Assembly: GCA_964561165.1 (NCBI GenBank)
Contig: CAZLOJ010000016.1
Coordinates: forward strand, 1 to 24,405
DNA: 24,405 nucleotides
Direction of reading: 5' to 3'
DNA from: IMCC26077 sp964561165
Lineage (GTDB): Bacteria; Actinomycetota; Actinomycetes; Nanopelagicales; Nanopelagicaceae
The position numbers and the translations under genes are program-made. Below are positions 22,901 through 24,405 of this stretch, in pieces. The notes under the pieces are model-generated. The model was not told the origin of the DNA. It worked only from the letters and a program-made list of their open reading frames with translations, and did not search any database. Numbering within the stretch: position 1 is the first letter of the stretch; every line of letters begins with the position of its first letter.

Positions 22901-23791
22901 TTACAGGAGTTGCTTAGCCCGCTCTAACGCATCAGTCTCTTGATCTATATCCACCGATGAGGCTTTCGTAAACCATTTCTTAGCTTCTGCGCTCTTACCT
23001 GTAGCGGCAAGCGCATCGGCGTAGGCATAGCGTAATCGGGCTGCCCACAGCGCATTATCTTCTTGTAGCTCTTTGCAATCCACCGCGGTGACTGCAGCAT
23101 CGAACTCACCCAAATCTTTACGCGCGCCACTCAAAACAATTCGAAGTTCAACTTGTCCATCCTTATCGAGAAGTTTCGCTTCAGGAGCGCGACCCATCTC
23201 GAGAGCTTTGAGCGGTTCACCCAATCCTCGCTGCGCATCAGCCATCATCGGCCAGAATGCTGGATCGCCGGTAATACGAAAGGCGGTTTTCAATTCACGG
23301 AGGGCTACATCGAATTTACCTGCGTTATATGCCGCGATTCCAGCCAATTCACGAACTCGCCCCACTCTTCCAGCTCGAGTCGAAGCAGCTACACCATGCG
23401 CATGTGCTCGCTCAGGATCGTCCCCCAAGAAGTGCACAATCGCCAATAAATGACGGGCTGTTTGCTCGGCATTATCTGAGGCCAGGGAAGAAAGTTCGCG
23501 TGTTAATTGTGGGTCTATCTCTTCCCGGTAAATCTCTTGTGGAATTTCAGGTTCTAAACGCTTTGGTGGTTCCTCTTTCCCATGACGAACGCTGCGAGCT
23601 CCACTCCGTTCGTGATTTCGCGGTTGATCTGCTCTTCCAGGGGTTCTGCCACTCGCACGTCTAGGTGAAGGCGATGAACCAGATCCGCTATTGCGATTGC
23701 CGCCAGATTTAGGTGCAGCCTTTCTTCCCGATGGTTTGCTACGCCTGTCGCGGTTTCCACCTCGTTGATCCATCGCTGCTACACCGCCCAT
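22901..23791 (-). CDS. TPR-repeat protein with disordered basic N-terminus (Rv1691-like)
   Basis: 296 residues. The first 85 are Gly/Arg/Ser/Pro-rich and basic (for example GNRDRRSKPSGRKAAPKSGG), probably disordered and able to bind nucleic acid. From about residue 95 helices with a TPR pattern follow: ARHLLAIVHFLGDDPERAHA, ELAGIAAYNAGKFDVALREL, ADAQRGLGEPLKALEMG and AARLRYAYADALAATGKSAE. Position between the rRNA operon and the tlyA group resembles mycobacterial Rv1691. Function unknown; a scaffold role is the safest guess. ATG 23791 is used; an in-frame ATG at 23773 is possible. Confidence 0.87.
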   Translation of the reverse strand: MGGVAAMDQRGGNRDRRSKPSGRKAAPKSGGNRNSGSGSSPSPRRASGRTPGRADQPRNHERSGARSVRHGKEEPPKRLEPEIPQEIYREEIDPQLTRELSSLASDNAEQTARHLLAIVHFLGDDPERAHAHGVAASTRAGRVGRVRELAGIAAYNAGKFDVALRELKTAFRITGDPAFWPMMADAQRGLGEPLKALEMGRAPEAKLLDKDGQVELRIVLSGARKDLGEFDAAVTAVDCKELQEDNALWAARLRYAYADALAATGKSAEAKKWFTKASSVDIDQETDALERAKQLL

Positions 23792-23808
23792 CTCTCTGCA
23801 CTACCTCT

Positions 23809-23836
23809 AGTGTAAATGTGCAAAAAACTTCGTTAA
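23809..23836 (-). promoter_or_regulatory. Predicted promoter of the TPR gene
   Basis: TTAACG (23836-23831), 16-nt spacer and TACACT (23814-23809) lie between the rRNA terminator and the TPR gene. A small dyad, CACTA-CCTC-TAGTG (23799-23812), overlaps the -10. Confidence 0.35.
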
Positions 23837-23846
23837 GTAAAAACCA

Positions 23847-23882
23847 ATAAAAAAAGGGATGTAGTGAAAACTACATCCCTTT
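23847..23882 (-). terminator. Intrinsic terminator of the rRNA operon
   Basis: AAAGGGATGTAGT pairs with ACTACATCCCTTT around a TTTC loop, followed by a run of T. It is a perfect 13-bp stem, the strongest terminator in the window, lying 10 bp after 5S rRNA. Confidence 0.95.
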
Positions 23883-23892
23883 CTTAAAGTAA

Positions 23893-24010
23893 GTCCGGCG
23901 GCGTTCTACTCTCCCACAAGGTCACCCGTGCAGTACCATCGACGCTGAGAGGCTTAACTTCCGGGTTCGGAATGGGACCGGGTGTTTCCCTCTCGCTATG
24001 ACCGCCGAAA
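23893..24010 (-). rRNA. rrf: 5S ribosomal RNA
   Basis: Complete 5S rRNA of about 117 nt. The ends TTTCGGCGGTCATAGCG and GTAGAACGCCGCCGGAC pair as helix I. The conserved loop A/B segment GGTCCCATTCCGAACCCGG and AAGTTAAGCCTCTCAGCG are clear. It lies about 60 nt after 23S and is followed directly by a terminator. Ends are set by helix I and could be off by 1-3 nt. Confidence 0.96.
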
Positions 24011-24017
24011 CGCTATT

Positions 24018-24036
24018 GAGATATCAACCGTATCTC
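24018..24036 (-). repeat. Hairpin in the 23S-5S spacer
   Basis: GAGATA-N7-TATCTC is a perfect 6-bp stem in the spacer between 23S and 5S. It may guide processing of the rRNA precursor. Confidence 0.45.
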
Positions 24037-24069
24037 GGGAACCGCACAGTGGACGCGAACAAAATTTTA

Positions 24070-24405
<336 letters not shown>

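Overview
This window looks like core chromosome from a compact actinobacterium with moderate G+C content (about half G+C by eye). Every protein and RNA gene I can support lies on the minus strand, so the window is one co-directional block read from right to left. Gene order matches two actinobacterial neighbourhoods known from Mycobacterium and Streptomyces. One is the tlyA-nadK-recN-pyrG-ald-xerD-parA-scpA-scpB-rluB-aroH-tyrA-cmk-der block. The other is the pgsA-gcvH-garA-merR-DUF151-merR-gcvP block. They are joined here by a tRNA-Pro(GGG) gene. Short spacers, many 4-8 bp start/stop overlaps and the absence of some usual neighbours suggest a streamlined genome. A planktonic lineage such as Nanopelagicales is a guess, not shown by the sequence.

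Right end (about 22.4-24.4 kb): the 3' part of 23S rRNA, a complete 5S rRNA and a strong intrinsic terminator. These are followed by a TPR protein with a basic, disordered N-terminus, a 26-codon mini-ORF coupled by TGATG to an SSB-like OB-fold protein, a phasin-like coiled-coil protein and a 52-residue conserved small protein.

Middle right (13.1-21.8 kb): tlyA, nadK and recN are tightly overlapped. They are followed by pyrG, alanine dehydrogenase, xerD, and a ParA ATPase with a ribbon-helix-helix partner. Chromosome segregation (parA, RHH, scpA, scpB, xerD) and DNA repair (recN) are therefore concentrated in one stretch. A plausible parA promoter carries a dyad that could be the RHH operator.

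Middle (10.3-12.2 kb): scpB and a leaderless rluB that runs into a 100-N scaffold gap (10870-10969). A very A+T-rich stub lies on the far side of the gap, so sequence of unknown length is missing. Then come aroH and tyrA (prephenate/tyrosine synthesis), cmk and der.

Left (1-7.1 kb): tRNA-Pro sits 1 nt from the pgsA start codon, followed by gcvH. Next are a GarA-type FHA regulator, two MerR regulators, a DUF151 protein and a small membrane protein, and then gcvP, which is cut by the window edge only a few codons from its end. The glycine cleavage H and P proteins thus bracket a regulatory module whose mycobacterial FHA member controls 2-oxoglutarate and glutamate metabolism.

Several minus-strand promoters share a -10 box of the form TAGRCT. 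Three of them (rluB, aroH, pyrG) lie 6-8 nt from the start codon, which implies leaderless mRNAs. I saw no CRISPR array, insertion sequence, prophage or defence locus. The most notable items are regulatory architecture, small ORFs, the ParA-RHH pair and the unresolved gap.
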